In this document: in pieces, positions 9,103 to 18,539 of the stretch
Layout of the letters: every line of letters starts with the position of its first letter
How positions within the stretch are numbered: the stretch's first letter is position 1
DNA from: Chitinophaga niabensis
Lineage (GTDB): Bacteria > Bacteroidota > Bacteroidia > Chitinophagales > Chitinophagaceae
Direction of reading: 5' to 3'
Assembly: GCA_017849435.1 (NCBI GenBank)
Contig: JAFIGY010000012.1
Coordinates: 372,001 to 436,000, forward strand
DNA: 64,000 bases
Translations under genes and position numbers: made by a program
The notes under the pieces: model-generated
What the model saw: the letters and a program-made list of their open reading frames with translations, nothing else
Databases searched by the model: none
Told to the model about the DNA's origin: nothing

Positions 9103-9687
9103 ATGGGATTAGCGTGCATCCATAATGAGCGGGAAATATTAGAACAGGTCGCAAACGGATGCCGGGAGGCATTCGGGAAGCTTTATTATGGGTACCTGAA
9201 CCAGGCCAGTCGCATTGTTTATACGATCACGGGCTCCCGGGAACATACGGAGGAGATCATCCAGGAGTTGTTTGTTAAACTCTGGAAGAACCGGGAAAAA
9301 CTGGCGGACATTGAACGGTTCAATGCCTATTTCTATATTCTCCTGCGTAATCATACGCTGAACTACCTCACCGGTATTGCGAGGGAAAGAAAGAAGCTGG
9401 ACCAATATATCCGGGTGGCGTACACAGGCGGGGAGCAAAGTACGGATCCGTTACATGGCCGGCTGGATATATTAGACCAGGCGATCGATGCGCTGCCCGC
9501 ACAACAGCGAACCGTTTTCCTGCTTCGGGCACAGGGATACCGGAACCCGGAGATCGCCACGCAAATGAACTTATCTGCTGACTCAGTCAAGAAATATAAT
9601 CAGTTAGCCCTCAAATCCATTCATCGCTTTATGAAGGTCAGCACTACTGTTCTCTTCACCATGGCCGCCGCTCAATTTTTAAAATAA
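9103..9687 (+). CDS. ECF RNA polymerase sigma factor, FecI-like
   Basis: A 194-residue sigma-70 family protein with region 2 ('TEEIIQELFVKLWKNRE', roughly residues 45-62) and region 4 ('LPAQQRTVFLLRAQGYRNPE' and its helix-turn-helix, about 130-180), and no regions 1 or 3, as in ECF factors. Together with the following FecR and the STN-bearing SusC it forms the classic surface-signalling trio: ligand at the outer membrane, relay through FecR, release of sigma to switch on the transporter genes. Its promoter target is presumably upstream of the susC-like gene at 10996 or of itself. Confidence 0.93.
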   Translation: MGLACIHNEREILEQVANGCREAFGKLYYGYLNQASRIVYTITGSREHTEEIIQELFVKLWKNREKLADIERFNAYFYILLRNHTLNYLTGIARERKKLDQYIRVAYTGGEQSTDPLHGRLDILDQAIDALPAQQRTVFLLRAQGYRNPEIATQMNLSADSVKKYNQLALKSIHRFMKVSTTVLFTMAAAQFLK

Positions 9688-9761
9688 TTCTTTCCGGCCA
9701 TATCTCCTTTTTGCCGCTTTTATTGTCTTTATATCAGACAGCAGCATAAAGCTGCGGATAT

Positions 9762-10943
9762 ATGCAGGATGACCGGTTAAAATATCTGATGCAAAGGGCC
9801 GTGCAGGGCACTATGACCGCGGAAGAGCGGGAGGAGTGGCATGCCCGGCTCACAGGACCGGAGGGTCCGCAGGTGTATGACGCCTTGCATGAGATGTTGC
9901 CCGGCGAGGCCGAAATGCCGCCATTGTTCTCGGACAAACAGGCCGCCGCCCTGCTGGAACGTATTCATGAGAAAGCACAAGATATAAATGTTAACCCCGC
10001 CTCATTCAGGGTCAGGCTGAAACCACTCATTATCTGGCCTGCCGCCAGCATCATCCTGCTGCTGTCTGTGTTCTCCTATCGTTTCTTCACCGGAACGGGT
10101 GGCGCGAAGAACATGGCCGTTGCAGATAAAGTTGCAGGAGCTGCCGGGGAGCCGGTGAAAAGTGTAGTGCTGACCCTGTCTGACGGCAGCCGGGTTACGC
10201 TGGACAGTGCGGGCCGCGCTATTGAGCAAAAGGGAGCCCGTGCAGTGAATAACGGGAACGGAACGCTGGCCTATACCGGTAAGCAGGATGTTGACGGGGA
10301 GAATGAGCTTGTTTTTAATACACTGGCTACACCAAGGGGCAGATATTATAAGGTCATCCTTTCCGATGGTACAAAGGTATGGCTGAATGCAGCCTCCAAC
10401 TTACATTACCCGACGCATTTCAGCGACAGCCTGCGCAGGGTGGAGCTGACGGGAGAAGCTTATTTTGAAGTGGCAGGGAATGCCGGCAGTCCTTTTGTAG
10501 TCAAAGCAGGCACCCAAACCATCACCGTACTCGGCACCGCCTTTAATGTGAAGGCCTATGAAGACGAATCCTATATCAAAACCACCCTCGTAGAAGGAAG
10601 TATCCTGCTGGACCCGCAGGATGGCGGGAATGCAAGACTGCTGAAACCGGGAGACCAGGCAACATTGGAAAATGGCCATCTGTCCATCAAAAAAACGGAT
10701 GCAAAGGAAGACGTCGCCTGGATGTCCGACCTCTTCTATTTCTCAAATACGGATTTACAGGTAGTAGCACACCAGCTACAGCGATGGTATAACATTGATG
10801 TGGATTTTTCCTCCCTTCCGCCAGAAAAATTGTATGGCCAGCTGCCCAGGAGCACACCACTGTCGCAACTACTGAACGCAATAGAAAAAACAAGTAACAT
10901 CAAATTTAAACTGACCGACAACCGGCTGTTCGTAGAAAAATAG
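9762..10943 (+). CDS. FecR-family anti-sigma factor
   Basis: A 393-residue inner-membrane protein. An N-terminal cytoplasmic part of about 85 residues binds the sigma factor; a single membrane helix ('LIIWPAASIILLLSVF', about 88-104) follows; the periplasmic part has the FecR domain ('TPRGRYYKVILSDGTKVWLN', about 190-209) and a C-terminal DUF4974-type domain ('YFSNTDLQVVAHQLQRWYNI'). It would sense the STN domain of the TonB-dependent receptor next door. The gene follows the sigma factor after 74 bases, in the same direction. Confidence 0.93.
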   Translation: MQDDRLKYLMQRAVQGTMTAEEREEWHARLTGPEGPQVYDALHEMLPGEAEMPPLFSDKQAAALLERIHEKAQDINVNPASFRVRLKPLIIWPAASIILLLSVFSYRFFTGTGGAKNMAVADKVAGAAGEPVKSVVLTLSDGSRVTLDSAGRAIEQKGARAVNNGNGTLAYTGKQDVDGENELVFNTLATPRGRYYKVILSDGTKVWLNAASNLHYPTHFSDSLRRVELTGEAYFEVAGNAGSPFVVKAGTQTITVLGTAFNVKAYEDESYIKTTLVEGSILLDPQDGGNARLLKPGDQATLENGHLSIKKTDAKEDVAWMSDLFYFSNTDLQVVAHQLQRWYNIDVDFSSLPPEKLYGQLPRSTPLSQLLNAIEKTSNIKFKLTDNRLFVEK

Positions 10944-10995
10944 CACCCGGTTCTATATCAACCATCATCATTCTTTACCAAGTAAAACTACATGT

Positions 10996-13900
10996 ATGAA
11001 ATTTCAACATGGCCGTTTCATGTGCCATTGGAGGCGTTATGTCTGTAGCCTGGCGTTTGCTTCCTTTTGCTTTTTGACAACGGCAGCATCCACGTTCTCT
11101 CAGCAGGTCAATCTTTCGGTGACCGATGCCCGGCTGGATCAGGTACTGGCGTCCATCAGGGCACAAACAGGTTATTCTTTCGTATTCGATGCACGGTTTA
11201 TTAAAGATGCCAGACCCGTGACAGTGAACATCAAAGACGGTAACCTGGAAAGTGCGCTTCGGAAAGTATTCGAGAGCCAGCCATTCACTTTCGAGATCAA
11301 CGACAAGATCGTGACCGTACTGTCTTCCCGGACGGCAGCGCCGGCGGCTGTTGTAACGCTGTCCGGAAAGATCGTGAGCCTGGATAATGAGCCCATTATC
11401 GGTGCTTCCGTGATCGTGCAGGGTTCTAATCCGAGGATCGGTACCAGCGCGGATGAATCAGGAAAATTCGTGCTTGCCGGCGTTCCCGAAAATGCTGTTA
11501 TTTCGGTTTCTTCGATCGGCTTCAACACGCTTGTACTGCAACTGAACAACGGTGCGTTATCTGTACACAACAAGGAATTCAAGGGACAGCTGGTAAGGAG
11601 CAATCCGACGAACCTGCTGATCTCCCTACAGCCTTCCGCTTCACAGCTACAGGAGGTAAATGTAACGATCGGATATGGTACGCAGAAAAGGCGAGAGACC
11701 ACAGCAGCCATTTCAAGTATCAATGTTTCGCAATTACAGAACAAACCCAGCGGTTCCATTGAAGGATTGCTGCAGGGGCTTGCTCCCGGATTGCTCGTGC
11801 AGAACAATTCAGGGATGCCGGGCGGAAGGAGCATGGTGCAGATAAGAGGTCTGGCTTCTTTCTCGAATTCCGCCAATTCAAATGTGGTGAGCACTCCCTT
11901 GTTTATCATCGATGGGGTGCCGTTGGAGCAGGATGTATTCAATCCCTCTGATCCACGTCAGGCCATCACCAGCGTGCTGGCTGGATTCAGCCCTTTTGAC
12001 CTGGAATCCGTGGATGTACTGAAAGATGCATCCGCTACCGCCATATATGGATCGAGAGGCGCCAATGGTGTGATCATCATCAATACCAAGCGTGGCAGAA
12101 TCGGTAAGCCGATTGTTACGCTCAATGCACAATACGGGTTGAGCTTTTATCCCTCCCTGCGCAAAACACTCGGGGGCAGAGCAGAGCGGAACTTCAAACT
12201 CGCGCTGTACGACCAGTACGGGGCGGCTAAAGTCGGTGGCGGAAGAACGGCTATACCCATCGAGCTGACGGACAGCCTCAATAGCTTTTATAACAATTCT
12301 ACCGACTGGCAGAAGCTGTATTTCCGGGATGCGGACCTGAAGAATATCAACCTCGGTATCAGCGGTGCCACGGAGAATGCCAGCTACCGCCTGGGTATTG
12401 ATTATTACAAGGAGAAAGGTATTGTACTCGGTTCAGGGTTCTCCAGGTTTTCCCTGACCTATAACGGGATATTCAAACCTACTTCCAGGCTCACTGTCAC
12501 TGGTCGCGCCAACCTGAGCCAGACAGATGCCAGCCAGAAAAGAGGGGATACCTACAATGCGGCAGTGGTGGGAAATAACTTTTCCTCCTCCTTCCGCCCC
12601 GGCCCCAATAGCGGCTTCTTTGACGCCTTCCTCGAATCGTATAACAAAGGGGTGAACATAGACCTCACCCGGAGGGCATTGGCGCAGGTAGAGATCAGCT
12701 ATGATGTCTTCAAATTCCTGAACATCACTTCCAGAGCCTCCGGTAACTATGAGTTCTACCGTACCCGCTCATTCGATCCTTCCGCCACGAGAAGCGATTT
12801 CAAAGCCGCGGCCTCCTACTACTCCCGGGAAAATGTCAACCTCCTGAATGAGAACATGATCAGGTTGTATCATACATTCCCTTCCAAACACTCATTTGAC
12901 TTTGTAGTAGGGAATACCATCAACACCAGCGAGAACAACAACATATTCGGTTCCGCATTCGGTGGCCCGAGCGATGCGCAACAGGTGATACTGGGCTATC
13001 CGCAGGCAAACCTGAAACTGGAAACACACAACCTCAAGTACGGTCTGCTGTCCTACTACTCAAGGCTGTCTTACAATTTCGACAGAAAATATTTACTGCA
13101 GGCCTCCATCCGCGCGGACGGTTCGTCCAAATTCGGAAAGAACAATCAGTGGGGATATTTCCCGTCTGTTTCAGCAGGATGGGTGTTCACCGAAGAACCT
13201 TTTATCCGCCGGCAGATAGGTTCCTGGCTGAACTTCGGGAAGGTGAGGGTGAGTGCGGGGAAAACCGGCAGCCAGTATGACGACAATTACCTGGCGGTAG
13301 GGGCTTATGTTACCAAAAGTGGTGACAACGCCACTTATAACGGAGTACCCCTGTTAGCCCCCAACTATGGCGGAGCAAATGGTATCCCGTTGCCCAATCT
13401 GACCTGGCAAACGGCCAGGGATAAGGGTGTTGGGTTGGATCTTGAATTCCTCAACAGCCGGATCACCGCAGTGTTTGATTATTATGAGAAGAATACCGAA
13501 GGATTCCTGTTCCCGGATGCACTCAACGGAACGAGCGGTTACGCTACCCGCTATGTGAACAGCGGCGCTGTACGTAACTACGGATATGAAGGCAAGATCA
13601 CAGGATTCTTTACCAAACCGACCAATAATTTTCAGTATTCCCTGACGCTCATCGGAGCTGTGAACCGCAACGAGCTTACCAAGCTGCCGGATTTCGGAAG
13701 AAGCGTATCCAGAAGCGGCTATAGCGTAGGGCAGCCTTATCTGCAGATCGGCCGGCCTCTTAACGGATTTTATTTGCTGAAGTATCTCGGGGTATACCCG
13801 GATGATGCTTCCGTGCCGGTGAACAAGTATACCGGTAAGCGGTTGTTCCCCAATACCAGCGGCTTTACATCACAGGATCCCTACCGCGGAGGTGACATCC

Positions 13901-14544
13901 GGTTGCTGGATGCCAATGGCGACGGGATGATTGGTGTGGGAGATAACTCAGACAGGGTGTATTGCGGTGATCCCAATCCCAAATTCACCGGAAGCCTGTT
14001 CCATAGCTTCAGCTACCGTTTCAAAAAGAATTCAGTAGTGCAGCTGGACCTGTTCTTCAACTACGCCCTCGGTAATAAAGTGTTCAACAAAGTACTGGCA
14101 GACCGTATCCGCGGCGTAAGCTGGACGGCCAGTGAGAACGTCAATTATCCCGGCGGACAAAAGAACCTGCTGGACGTTTCCGACCTGGATATCTGGACGC
14201 CGACTCACACGAATGCCAAATATCCCGCACTCAATCCCTGGAGGTATTACGGTTATTCCAGTTACGATTTTATCGGCAACTACGAAACGAATACCGACCT
14301 GTTCCTTGAAAAGGGAGGCTTTATACGGTTGAACAATATCAACCTCAGTTACGACTTCTCACCCTCCCTGCTGAACAGGATGAATGTCAGAAGACTTCGG
14401 GTGTACGCGGGGATGAGCAATGTATTCGTCCTCACGAAATATTCCGGCGTGGATCCTGAGAATGTGGATTCTTACGGGTATGATCTCGGTAATGGATACC
14501 CCATGCCCTACAAATTTAACTTTGGCTTTAACTTCGAATTCTGA
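10996..14544 (+). CDS. SusC/RagA TonB-linked outer membrane protein with STN signalling domain
   Basis: A 1182-residue outer-membrane transporter. After a long signal region it has an STN domain (about 42-108, 'LDQVLASIRAQTGYSFVFD') that talks to FecR, a carboxypeptidase-D-like beta domain (about 120-195), a TonB plug (about 220-365, with 'MVQIRGLASF' and 'DASATAIYGSRGANGV') and a 22-strand-type barrel ending FNFGFNFEF with terminal Phe, as needed for barrel assembly. It imports a large ligand, normally an oligosaccharide or peptide, together with the SusD partner 4 bases downstream. The ligand cannot be told from sequence. Confidence 0.96.
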   Translation: MKFQHGRFMCHWRRYVCSLAFASFCFLTTAASTFSQQVNLSVTDARLDQVLASIRAQTGYSFVFDARFIKDARPVTVNIKDGNLESALRKVFESQPFTFEINDKIVTVLSSRTAAPAAVVTLSGKIVSLDNEPIIGASVIVQGSNPRIGTSADESGKFVLAGVPENAVISVSSIGFNTLVLQLNNGALSVHNKEFKGQLVRSNPTNLLISLQPSASQLQEVNVTIGYGTQKRRETTAAISSINVSQLQNKPSGSIEGLLQGLAPGLLVQNNSGMPGGRSMVQIRGLASFSNSANSNVVSTPLFIIDGVPLEQDVFNPSDPRQAITSVLAGFSPFDLESVDVLKDASATAIYGSRGANGVIIINTKRGRIGKPIVTLNAQYGLSFYPSLRKTLGGRAERNFKLALYDQYGAAKVGGGRTAIPIELTDSLNSFYNNSTDWQKLYFRDADLKNINLGISGATENASYRLGIDYYKEKGIVLGSGFSRFSLTYNGIFKPTSRLTVTGRANLSQTDASQKRGDTYNAAVVGNNFSSSFRPGPNSGFFDAFLESYNKGVNIDLTRRALAQVEISYDVFKFLNITSRASGNYEFYRTRSFDPSATRSDFKAAASYYSRENVNLLNENMIRLYHTFPSKHSFDFVVGNTINTSENNNIFGSAFGGPSDAQQVILGYPQANLKLETHNLKYGLLSYYSRLSYNFDRKYLLQASIRADGSSKFGKNNQWGYFPSVSAGWVFTEEPFIRRQIGSWLNFGKVRVSAGKTGSQYDDNYLAVGAYVTKSGDNATYNGVPLLAPNYGGANGIPLPNLTWQTARDKGVGLDLEFLNSRITAVFDYYEKNTEGFLFPDALNGTSGYATRYVNSGAVRNYGYEGKITGFFTKPTNNFQYSLTLIGAVNRNELTKLPDFGRSVSRSGYSVGQPYLQIGRPLNGFYLLKYLGVYPDDASVPVNKYTGKRLFPNTSGFTSQDPYRGGDIRLLDANGDGMIGVGDNSDRVYCGDPNPKFTGSLFHSFSYRFKKNSVVQLDLFFNYALGNKVFNKVLADRIRGVSWTASENVNYPGGQKNLLDVSDLDIWTPTHTNAKYPALNPWRYYGYSSYDFIGNYETNTDLFLEKGGFIRLNNINLSYDFSPSLLNRMNVRRLRVYAGMSNVFVLTKYSGVDPENVDSYGYDLGNGYPMPYKFNFGFNFEF

Positions 14545-14548
14545 TCAT

Positions 14549-16012
14549 ATGAAGCTATTTAAACAGAAAAATAAACTTGCGTCTTTTGCATTGTTGTTTT
14601 TCATTTTGCTGTTTTCCTGCAAAAAAATACTCGACCCGACTATTATTGAACTGCCCACAGCGGAAAATGCGATCACCTCTGCCGCGGATGTGGAAAAAGG
14701 TGTTGCCGCTGCCTACCATTTTCTACGGGTGGTAGTGCCGGACAAGGCTTTCCTGATGGGAGACCTGCGGGCGGATGTGTTCTCCAGTTATTCGCAGAGC
14801 TCGAATGTAAGAGTGGAAACATGGATCGCGAATAATACGGCGAGAGACCTGCTCGCCAATGGTGGAGGGAACTGGAACCAGTTCTATACTGTGATCGCGC
14901 AATGCAACCTGCTGCTGGAAAAAATACCCGGCATCGCCGTTTATGACGATGCGATGAGGAGGCGGCATATCGGGGAAGCCAGCTTTATCCGCGCGCTTGC
15001 CTACTTCTACCTTGTACGCTTCTGGGGAGATGTTCCGATGAACCTTAAAAGCGTGGATATCGATAACCTTGCCCGTACTCCGCAGGCCGATGTTTTCAAA
15101 CAGATCAAAGCGGATCTGGATGTTGCGATCGCCAACCTCGAATTGAAGTATGGAGATGGCAGCAAAGCGGTGAGAGCCAGCAAAGGCGCCGCCTGGGCTA
15201 TTAAAGCGCATGTATTGGGCTGGCTGCAGGACTTTTCAGGTTGCGAGAAGCTCTGCGATAGTGTTATCACGAACGGGCCGTTCAGGCTTGTAACGGATAC
15301 TACCAACCTCATCAGCATCTTCACAGGAAAGAGTGATGAAGGGATCTTTGAACTGAATTTTAACGCCACTGCAAGGGAAGTGCAAAAGAACCGCGTGTAT
15401 AACAGAACCCTCGGCCGGCCGTGGTACAAAGATCAGTCAGACGGTGGTGGCGGCACCGACAAATTCATCCTTTCTCCCACCCGTTCGCAACTCAACGCTA
15501 TGTTCACTCCCGGCGCCCGCGATGCCAGGCTCTTCACCTGGTTCATCAAAGAAACATACCTGCAGGGAGTGGCGGATGATCGTATCTTCCTGGGCAAATA
15601 CAGAACGCTGCAGTTCCAGGGCGACACATCCTCTCAGAATATCAATGAATCCCACATTATTATCACACGGCTGGCAGATATCATGCTGCTGCGTGCGGAA
15701 GCGCTGGCCAACCCCGCTGTGGGCAGGTCCGGGGAAGCAATCGTGTTGCTGAACCAGGTAAGGGCGCGTGCATTTGCAAGCCCTTATACCGGCAACGGCA
15801 GCCTGCAGGATACGATCCTCATGGAGCGGAAAAAAGAACTGATCGGGGAAGGACAATATTTCTTTGACCTCGTGAGAACAAGGAAGCTGAACAAAGATTC
15901 AAGGATAACGCAGGGGGACTGGTATGAGAAAGGTGCCTGGCTGCTTCCGATTGATCAAAGCATTATTGCCAAAAGCAATTTTATGATCACCCAGAATGAT
16001 TACTGGAAATAA
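14549..16012 (+). CDS. SusD/RagB nutrient-binding outer membrane lipoprotein
   Basis: I used the ATG at 14549, giving a proper lipoprotein signal (MKLFKQKNKLASFALLFFIL, C24); longer frames would run inside the susC-like gene. The 487-residue protein has the SusD features: 'PTAENAITSAADVEKGVAAAY' helix, TPR-like helical repeats, 'GEASFIRALAYFYLVRFWGDV', and the C-terminal 'RKKELIGEGQYFFDLVRT' segment. It forms the lid over the SusC barrel and captures ligand at the cell surface. It starts 4 bases after the susC stop, so the two are translated from one message. Confidence 0.95.
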   Translation: MKLFKQKNKLASFALLFFILLFSCKKILDPTIIELPTAENAITSAADVEKGVAAAYHFLRVVVPDKAFLMGDLRADVFSSYSQSSNVRVETWIANNTARDLLANGGGNWNQFYTVIAQCNLLLEKIPGIAVYDDAMRRRHIGEASFIRALAYFYLVRFWGDVPMNLKSVDIDNLARTPQADVFKQIKADLDVAIANLELKYGDGSKAVRASKGAAWAIKAHVLGWLQDFSGCEKLCDSVITNGPFRLVTDTTNLISIFTGKSDEGIFELNFNATAREVQKNRVYNRTLGRPWYKDQSDGGGGTDKFILSPTRSQLNAMFTPGARDARLFTWFIKETYLQGVADDRIFLGKYRTLQFQGDTSSQNINESHIIITRLADIMLLRAEALANPAVGRSGEAIVLLNQVRARAFASPYTGNGSLQDTILMERKKELIGEGQYFFDLVRTRKLNKDSRITQGDWYEKGAWLLPIDQSIIAKSNFMITQNDYWK

Positions 16013-16039
16013 TGATTTTCTTATCGATAATGATATTGT

Positions 16040-16711
16040 ATGCAGAAAACTATTTCATTAAAAACGACCGTCTTCCTGATCTCGATGGCTGTAGTGGCGA
16101 TGACCGCATGCAGGAAGAATAACTATTATATAGACGGTGGATTGTCGCAGCAATCCGATGCGGAAAAGAATATGCCCGTTTATGATTTCCTGGCCAGCAG
16201 GCCCAATCATATGTTCGATTCGCTCGTGAAGATCATCGATCTTACCAACGCGAAGTCCGTTGTCAATCAACCGAACATCACTTTCTTCGCCGCACCTAAC
16301 AGCGCCGTGCAACGCCTGCAGATGAATTACAATCCGGATGACCGGCAAACTCCACGGGCCCTGGCTGACATTGGAAAAGACACGCTCCTGAGCCTGTTGG
16401 GCAGGTTCATCATCACCGGTAACAAAATCACGCTTGAACAGGCGGTGAAAGACAAGCAGAAGTATTATCCGGCACTGAACGGGGACAGCCTCTTCCTCAA
16501 CGGAAAAGGAGGAGGGATCAACGCCGGCAGTTCCATACAAACATCTGCCTTCTACCTCGAATATGTGCATATGAAGATCCCCGGGAAGGATTCCGTGCAA
16601 TATACCGGAAGCTTCCAGACGCATAACCTGGTAACGTCCAATGCGGTGGTCCATGTGCTCACCTATGGATCCAGCTTTGCAGCCGGGCTGAAACAGAAAT
16701 ATTACAGATAA
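16040..16711 (+). CDS. Fasciclin-domain lipoprotein
   Basis: A 223-residue lipoprotein (MQKTISLKTTVFLISMAV, C24) carrying one FAS1-like domain: 'YDFLASRPNHMFDSLVKII' and 'NITFFAAPNSAVQRL' correspond to the first half, 'LLGRFIITGNKITLEQAV' and 'LVTSNAVVHVLTYG' to the second. FAS1 domains mediate adhesion or ligand binding. Its place directly after susD, where SusE/SusF-type surface binders usually sit, suggests an accessory ligand-binding role at the surface; that is inference. 27 bases after susD, 17 before the next gene. Confidence 0.82.
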   Translation: MQKTISLKTTVFLISMAVVAMTACRKNNYYIDGGLSQQSDAEKNMPVYDFLASRPNHMFDSLVKIIDLTNAKSVVNQPNITFFAAPNSAVQRLQMNYNPDDRQTPRALADIGKDTLLSLLGRFIITGNKITLEQAVKDKQKYYPALNGDSLFLNGKGGGINAGSSIQTSAFYLEYVHMKIPGKDSVQYTGSFQTHNLVTSNAVVHVLTYGSSFAAGLKQKYYR

Positions 16712-16728
16712 TTTCAAACGCATTTGTC

Positions 16729-17658
16729 ATGAAAATATTAACGACAATAAGAAGTGCAGGCTGGCTGGTTATGATCCTGTTCGCATTCTCCTGCAAGAAG
16801 GAGAATACGGATGGATTTTTAAGCCCGGCGCTCAAATATCCCAACCCCACGATGAAGATCGCCGTAGGTGCTTCGCTTATACAATCCGGTGCCATGATCA
16901 CGGATGAATCCACCAAACCGCTGGTGTTCAGTATTGAAGCGATCCGTACGGAAGATGGCAAAGTAGCCACCCAGCTCATGGGATACAAGGTGGATACCTA
17001 TTTCTGGAACGCGGAATATACCGGGAAGGAAAAAACGGTGGACGAACTGAACCAGAAAAGGACCAAAGTGAATCGCCCCGCGATCGATATCAATCCCGAT
17101 AACGGTAACATCATCATCTATCCCGAAGCCACGGATACAACACTGCTGACGAAGGGGAAATACAGCCTTGATATCAGGGTGAAGAACAGCGCCGGAGAAC
17201 GTGTTATCCAGAATGCCCTCAACATCGAGATCAGCTACGCACCGCCTTACAGCTACCGGTTCAGGGGCGTTGACGGTAACCTTACGGGCATTGATGTAAC
17301 GTTCGACAGGCAGTCGAATACCGGTAACAAAATACTGGTATATGTATTGAAGAAAGACGGAACGCCGGTGGATCCGAAAAAGCTGCTCGGGTACGATTAT
17401 TCCACCACGCCGGGTGTTACGGACCTGAAGGACTGGCATAACCTCGGCCTGAATAATCCTACCAAATACACCGAATTCCCGGACCATCTGGAACTGGAGA
17501 TCGCCGGTTTCCCCCTGCCGTTCGTGGCCGGTGCGGTATTGCGGATCGATATGTACAACAACGGGGAAGTGAACGGGAAGTATTTCAATTACTGGTTTGA
17601 TATGGCCATCCTCAAGGAAGGGGTATGGAAAGTGACGATCCAGCTGAAGTATAACTAG
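16729..17658 (+). CDS. Sus-locus lipoprotein, DUF5007-like
   Basis: A 309-residue lipoprotein (signal MKILTTIRSAGWLVMILF, C22). The mature protein is rich in beta strands, with 'NPTMKIAVGASLIQSG', 'NGNIIIYPEATD' and 'FRGVDGNLTGIDVTFD'. It resembles the DUF5007-type proteins found at the end of SusC/D loci, but I am not certain of the family. As the last gene before the terminator it is probably a surface-exposed accessory binder of the same uptake system. Confidence 0.7.
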   Translation: MKILTTIRSAGWLVMILFAFSCKKENTDGFLSPALKYPNPTMKIAVGASLIQSGAMITDESTKPLVFSIEAIRTEDGKVATQLMGYKVDTYFWNAEYTGKEKTVDELNQKRTKVNRPAIDINPDNGNIIIYPEATDTTLLTKGKYSLDIRVKNSAGERVIQNALNIEISYAPPYSYRFRGVDGNLTGIDVTFDRQSNTGNKILVYVLKKDGTPVDPKKLLGYDYSTTPGVTDLKDWHNLGLNNPTKYTEFPDHLELEIAGFPLPFVAGAVLRIDMYNNGEVNGKYFNYWFDMAILKEGVWKVTIQLKYN

Positions 17659-17679
17659 AAGTCTTCTTATGTATAACCC

Positions 17680-17720
17680 GGGGGGATGGTGCGAAAGCGC
17701 CTTCCCCCTTTTTCTTTTTC
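17680..17720 (+). terminator. Terminator of the Sus-type operon
   Basis: GC-rich stem 17681-17692 with 17697-17708, GAAA tetraloop and one mismatch, followed by TTTTTCTTTTT. It ends the run from the sigma factor or the susC-like gene through the last lipoprotein. Confidence 0.85.
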
Positions 17721-17753
17721 CCCCCTGCATTCCTTATTTTTACTTTTTAATTG

Positions 17754-18539
17754 ATGAATACTATGCAGCCAGAACAAGCTTTTAGCCGGTTATTGCAAAT
17801 TATGGACGATCTGCGGGAGAAATGCCCCTGGGACCGGAAACAAACCCTGCAATCCCTGCGGCAGCTCACCATCGAGGAGTTGTATGAACTGGCCGATGCC
17901 ATTACGGAACAGGACTATAAAAGCATCCGTGAGGAGCTGGGAGACCTCTTGCTGCACATTGTGTTTTACGCCAAAATCGGCACGGAACAGCAGCAGTTCA
18001 CCATCACCGATGTAATCACCGGTATCTGCGATAAACTGGTGGCGCGTCATCCGCATATTTACGGGGACGTGCAGGTGGCGGATGCGGAGGAAGTGAAACA
18101 GAACTGGGAAAAGCTGAAACTGAAAGAAGGGAAAGACTCCGTACTGAGCGGTGTTCCGGCCGCTTTGCCTGCGCTCGTAAAAGCCATGCGCCTGCAGGAA
18201 AAAGCGAAGCAGACCGGGTTTGAGTGGGAAACGAGAGAGCAGGTATGGGACAAAGTGGAGGAAGAACTGGGCGAGTTGAAGGAGGTAGTGGGGCAAGGGG
18301 ATGCCAATGCCATCGAGGAAGAATTCGGTGATCTGCTCTTTTCACTGGTCAACTACAGCCGCTTCCTGAAGATAGATGCGGAGAATGCCCTGGAACGCAC
18401 GAACAAAAAATTTATCCGCCGGTTCCGGCAAATGGAAACCCTGGCCGCCCAAAACGGAAAACGCCTGGATGAAATGAACCTCTCGGAAATGGACGGCCTG
18501 TGGAATAAAGTAAAGGAAGGCGAAAAACATGATGCTTGA
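17754..18539 (+). CDS. mazG: Nucleoside triphosphate pyrophosphohydrolase MazG
   Basis: A 261-residue all-alpha NTP pyrophosphohydrolase with two MazG domains: the first has 'CPWDRKQTLQSLRQL', 'EELYELADAI' and 'EELGDLLLHIVFYA'; the second 'EELGELKEVV' and 'EEFGDLLFSLVNY'. The acidic EExxE/ExxD residues that bind magnesium are present in both. It hydrolyses NTPs to NMP and PPi, cleaning the pool or lowering ppGpp. The ATG at 17754 is preferred over the TTG before it; a later ATG at 17763 is also possible. Its end overlaps the following kinase gene by 11 bases. Confidence 0.93.
   Translation: MNTMQPEQAFSRLLQIMDDLREKCPWDRKQTLQSLRQLTIEELYELADAITEQDYKSIREELGDLLLHIVFYAKIGTEQQQFTITDVITGICDKLVARHPHIYGDVQVADAEEVKQNWEKLKLKEGKDSVLSGVPAALPALVKAMRLQEKAKQTGFEWETREQVWDKVEEELGELKEVVGQGDANAIEEEFGDLLFSLVNYSRFLKIDAENALERTNKKFIRRFRQMETLAAQNGKRLDEMNLSEMDGLWNKVKEGEKHDA

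Noticed and set aside
14420-14548. Longer start for the SusD gene inside the SusC gene
   Set aside because: It would destroy the lipoprotein signal; the ATG at 14549 gives a proper one.
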